Source: an uncultured Atopobium sp. (lineage in GTDB: Bacteria > Actinomycetota > Coriobacteriia > Coriobacteriales > Atopobiaceae). Taken from it: a stretch of 24,813 nucleotides of DNA. Location: contig CAMQEO010000008.1 in NCBI GenBank assembly GCA_946999785.1, forward strand, positions 1 to 24,813, given 5' to 3'. The notes beneath the pieces are model-generated. The model was not told the origin of the DNA. It saw nothing but the letters and a program-made list of their open reading frames with translations, and did no database searches. A program made the position numbers and the translations under genes. How positions within the stretch are numbered: position 1 is the stretch's first letter; every line of letters begins with the position of its first letter. Below are positions 22,164-24,813 of this stretch, in pieces.

Positions 22164-22808
22164 CTATCCTTTCATATACCGACGAATACGTTCGGCGCAT
22201 GCTTCGGCTTGTGCAACAAAATGGGTAAGCATATAACTACATCGAGTATCAACTGCCTGCGCTTCTTGTTTATCATGTAACAATCTGATGTTAACTAATA
22301 CGTTATAACTGGCAGCCTCAAGTGCCGCTCGGCAAATAAGCGCTCCACTTCCAACGTCGGAAAGCAACATAGGCGCACACATAGAACTCATTTTGTCTAA
22401 AATATCAATGGCAGAACAAATTTGTTCCATCATAGCAAGGGGTGCTTTATACGCACCTTGTAATGCTTGTTGAAGCAAGTCCGAGCGCTGAGGGTTATCT
22501 TTAGGAATCTTATAGACGCTCATAAGATGAGCTAATCCTTTTGCGTCCTCGTCTACCAGCGATAACAGTGCAACTCGCACAGACGAAACCTCTTCAAGGA
22601 GCTCATTGAGTGCCTTTTCATGCGCCATAAACTGAGGCTTTGAAATTGTAAACTGTGCTGCCATTGAAGCAAGCGAAACACCTACTGCGCCCACAAGAGC
22701 CGCGGCACTACCGCCTCCTGGTGCCGAAGTCTTGGCAGCAAGTGCGGTGGTAAATTCGTCAAGAGAAGCTTGTGAGTCAAAGCGCAGGCACGTTGAGTTC
22801 GTTTGCAT
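22164..22808 (-). CDS. fchA: Methenyl-THF cyclohydrolase, cyclodeaminase family (FchA/FtcD_C)
   Basis: The 214-residue protein is a stand-alone formiminotransferase-cyclodeaminase C-terminal domain. The folate-binding loop APGGGSAAALVGAVG lies at about 29-43, followed by SLASMAAQFT and a helical bundle with LVDEDAKGLAHLM. In gene clusters with fhs and folD this family acts as methenyl-THF cyclohydrolase; in histidine degraders it deaminates formimino-THF. No hut or formiminotransferase gene is nearby and FolD lacks its cyclohydrolase lysine, so the first role is favoured. AAAGGAA precedes the ATG. It lies between fhs and folD on the same strand, with short gaps. Confidence 0.87.
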   Translation of the reverse strand: MQTNSTCLRFDSQASLDEFTTALAAKTSAPGGGSAAALVGAVGVSLASMAAQFTISKPQFMAHEKALNELLEEVSSVRVALLSLVDEDAKGLAHLMSVYKIPKDNPQRSDLLQQALQGAYKAPLAMMEQICSAIDILDKMSSMCAPMLLSDVGSGALICRAALEAASYNVLVNIRLLHDKQEAQAVDTRCSYMLTHFVAQAEACAERIRRYMKG

Positions 22809-22853
22809 AGGTTCCTTTACATGTATAGACTATAAATTCTTAAAATACATCCG

Positions 22854-24542
22854 TTAAAAAATTCCAACAATTGTTCCATCGTCCAAGACGTCAATTGCCT
22901 CAGCCGCGGGTACTTTCCCCAAACCTGGCATGGTTACAACCGAGCCGCACATAATAACAACAAAGCCAGCACCAGCAGATACATGCAATTCACGAACATG
23001 TAAATCATAGTCATGGCTGCAATCCAACTTATGCGGGTCATCGCTTAAAGAATACTGCGTTTTAGCAATACAAACACGCGCAGTATCTAAACCAAGCACA
23101 GAAAGCTCACGAAGTTGCCTGCGACTTTTATCCGACCATACAACACTGCGCGCATGGTACCACTTTGTAGCAATTTTTTCGACCTTAGTTTGAATAGAAT
23201 CAGTTGCATCATAGAGTTGTGGCGTCGTAGATTGTGGCTCTGAAAGAGCACGCGTTACTGCGCAAGCAAGTTCAAGGCCACCTTGGGAACCTTGTGCCCA
23301 TACGTATGTAGGTACTGCGCACACACCAAGTTCTTGACACAGATCGCTTACAAGCTGAATTTCATGTGGATCATCGTTTGCAAAAGCATTAAGAGCTACA
23401 ACGCAGGGTAAACCAGCTGTTTGCCGTATGTTTTGAATATGAATACGAAGGTGCTCAAATCCTTGCTTAACTGCGTCAATATTGGGCTTGGAAACATCGG
23501 CTGCAGCAACACCACCATGATATTTTAATGCACGCATCGTTGCAGTTAAAACAACACAATCGGGGTTTTTCTGCAATTGCGGACAAACAATATCAATAAA
23601 TTTTTCTGCACCTAAATCGGCACCAAAGCCAGCCTCGGTAATAACCACATCAGCACATTTAAGAGCAGTACGCGTTGCTATAACGGTATTAGCACCATGC
23701 GCGATATTTGCAAACGGACCTCCGTGAACAAATGCAGGAGTTCCTTCAAGAGTTTGAACTAAGTTTGGCTTTAGCGCATCGCGCAGCAAAGCACACATAG
23801 CTCCAACTGCATGAATGTCTTTTGCATAGACAGGTTTATTATCATAGGTATAAGCAACCAACATAGCGCCTAAACGCTTTTTAAGATCGGCAATATCTGA
23901 CGCAAGACACAACACCGCCATAACTTCTGACGCGGCGCAGATATCAAATCCATCTTCGCGAGGCACACCACTTGCACAGCCGCCCAGACCATCGACAATA
24001 TGCCTGAGCTGGCGATCGTTCATATCCATGCAACGCTTCCACACAATACGACGAGGATCAATGCCGAGCTTATTTCCCTGTTTAACATGATTATCCAACA
24101 AAGCGGCACAAAGATTATTGGCGCTTTCGATTGCATGAAAATCGCCCGTAAAGTGAAGATTAATATCTTCCATAGGACCAACTTGTGCATAGCCGCCGCC
24201 TGCAGCGCCGCCTTTGATACCAAAAACAGGTCCTAGGGAAGGCTCACGCAAACAGAGTGCAACTCGTGTATTTTGGCTCGCAAGCGCATCTGCCAAACCA
24301 ATAGAAATCGTTGTTTTGCCTTCGCCAAAAGGAGTTGGATTAAGGGCACTTACCAGCACCAACTTAGAAGAAGATTGCACGTGCTTCTTGGCAAAATAGT
24401 CTGAAAATACATCAATTTTAGCTTTAAAATTACCATAATGCTCAAGTGATGCCTTAGGAATATCTAATTTTTGAGCTATCACCTCAATCGGTTGAAGATG
24501 TGTGGCTTGAGCAATTTCTATATCTGACAAAAATTGAGACAT
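22854..24542 (-). CDS. fhs: Formate-tetrahydrofolate ligase
   Basis: Fhs makes 10-formyl-THF from formate, THF and ATP, feeding purine synthesis or the methyl branch of acetogenic metabolism. The 562-residue length is normal. The ATP loop PTPFGEGKTT is at 69-78, followed by the family signature EPSLGPVFGIKGGAAGGGYA and EDINLHFTGD. The C-terminus shows MPGLGKVPAAEAIDV. AAAGAGGG precedes ATG 24542. It is the second gene of the minus-strand folate cluster, after the cyclo-ligase gene and 45 bases before fchA. Confidence 0.97.
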   Translation of the reverse strand: MSQFLSDIEIAQATHLQPIEVIAQKLDIPKASLEHYGNFKAKIDVFSDYFAKKHVQSSSKLVLVSALNPTPFGEGKTTISIGLADALASQNTRVALCLREPSLGPVFGIKGGAAGGGYAQVGPMEDINLHFTGDFHAIESANNLCAALLDNHVKQGNKLGIDPRRIVWKRCMDMNDRQLRHIVDGLGGCASGVPREDGFDICAASEVMAVLCLASDIADLKKRLGAMLVAYTYDNKPVYAKDIHAVGAMCALLRDALKPNLVQTLEGTPAFVHGGPFANIAHGANTVIATRTALKCADVVITEAGFGADLGAEKFIDIVCPQLQKNPDCVVLTATMRALKYHGGVAAADVSKPNIDAVKQGFEHLRIHIQNIRQTAGLPCVVALNAFANDDPHEIQLVSDLCQELGVCAVPTYVWAQGSQGGLELACAVTRALSEPQSTTPQLYDATDSIQTKVEKIATKWYHARSVVWSDKSRRQLRELSVLGLDTARVCIAKTQYSLSDDPHKLDCSHDYDLHVRELHVSAGAGFVVIMCGSVVTMPGLGKVPAAEAIDVLDDGTIVGIF

Positions 24543-24571
24543 AAACCCTCTTTCTACCGACTATACAGTTA

Positions 24572-24813
24572 TTACGCCAACTTAATCGTCGTATCATACA
24601 TTGACGTTTGCGTTATAACAACGTCAACCGGCCTATCATGCGCTTCAACTAAATGCAGCGCATGGAGATCGTCTACCAGCGTTTGAGCTCGGCACAATCC
24701 AACCGTAGAAACATATGCTACGCACGAAAGTTTGTCTAAGATGCGATCATAATAACCCGCACCGTATCCTAAACGATACCCAAACTTGTCAAAAACAAGG
24801 CCAGGTACAACTA
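24572..24813 (-). CDS. 5-formyltetrahydrofolate cyclo-ligase, C-terminal part
   Basis: The gene runs off the window, with 79 codons visible and a stop TAA at 24572-24574. The enzyme converts 5-formyl-THF to 5,10-methenyl-THF with ATP, recycling a storage and inhibitory folate. The call rests on the family's signature VVPGLVFDKFGYRLGYGAGY then YDR, which matches the PG-FD-xGxRLGxGxGYYDR motif. The end, DVVITQTSMYDTT, is also typical. It heads the folate cluster, about 30 bases from the fhs start, and fits the pathway. Confidence 0.92.
   Translation of the reverse strand, partial: VVPGLVFDKFGYRLGYGAGYYDRILDKLSCVAYVSTVGLCRAQTLVDDLHALHLVEAHDRPVDVVITQTSMYDTTIKLA

Overview
This window looks like chromosome of an anaerobic Gram-positive bacterium of moderate GC. 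My best guess is class Coriobacteriia (an Atopobium/Fannyhessea-like organism). That guess rests on protein style only: an LCP protein with a C-terminal LytR_C domain, a stand-alone cyclodeaminase beside FolD and formate-THF ligase, a four-cluster 4Fe-4S protein and several GTG starts. I could not run a database search. Two foreign segments interrupt the host genes.

Layout, left to right. Positions 1-185 hold the 3' end of a family II (Mn-dependent) inorganic pyrophosphatase gene and its terminator. Next come a decayed peptidase T fragment (358-708, minus), trmB (1130-1996, plus) and a nicotinamidase gene (2237-2785, plus) with an operator-like promoter. A debris zone (2786-3300) holds a tandem repeat and the C-terminal remnant of a Phd/YefM antitoxin.

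Island 1 (about 3439-8025) is visibly AT-rich. It is bounded by two imperfect direct repeats of about 137 bp (3301-3439 and 8026-8162). The right copy is the true 3' end plus terminator of guaA, and the left copy keeps the last three guaA codons, a stop and the terminator. This is the footprint expected of an element integrated at the guaA 3' end, although no integrase remains here. The island carries one minus-strand operon: an AlbA_2/HATPase/HTH regulator-like protein, a small gene broken by a frameshift, a D12-class (Dam-like) adenine methyltransferase, and a protein fusing an OLD-like ABC ATPase to a TOPRIM-like nuclease domain. I read it as a probable anti-phage or restriction-like system. 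It is the most novel part of the window.

The host resumes with guaA (minus), a divergent LCP-family cell-wall ligase gene (plus) and a convergent ychF (minus).

Island 2 (about 13200-16478) is a tetracycline-resistance segment. tet(O) has a consensus promoter, a seven-codon leader peptide and an attenuator. It is preceded by tnpV and followed by a doubly inactivated cysteine-rich KTR gene. It ends right at the stop codon of the four-cluster ferredoxin-like gene.

The right third is host metabolism: the ferredoxin-like protein, asnA (plus), a zinc-ribbon membrane protein, and a one-carbon folate cluster on the minus strand (5-formyl-THF cyclo-ligase end, fhs, fchA-type cyclodeaminase, folD, folC). 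FolD has lost the lysine needed for cyclohydrolase activity, and the adjacent cyclodeaminase probably supplies that step. Fhs would make 10-formyl-THF, FchA 5,10-methenyl-THF and FolD 5,10-methylene-THF, while FolC polyglutamylates the cofactor.
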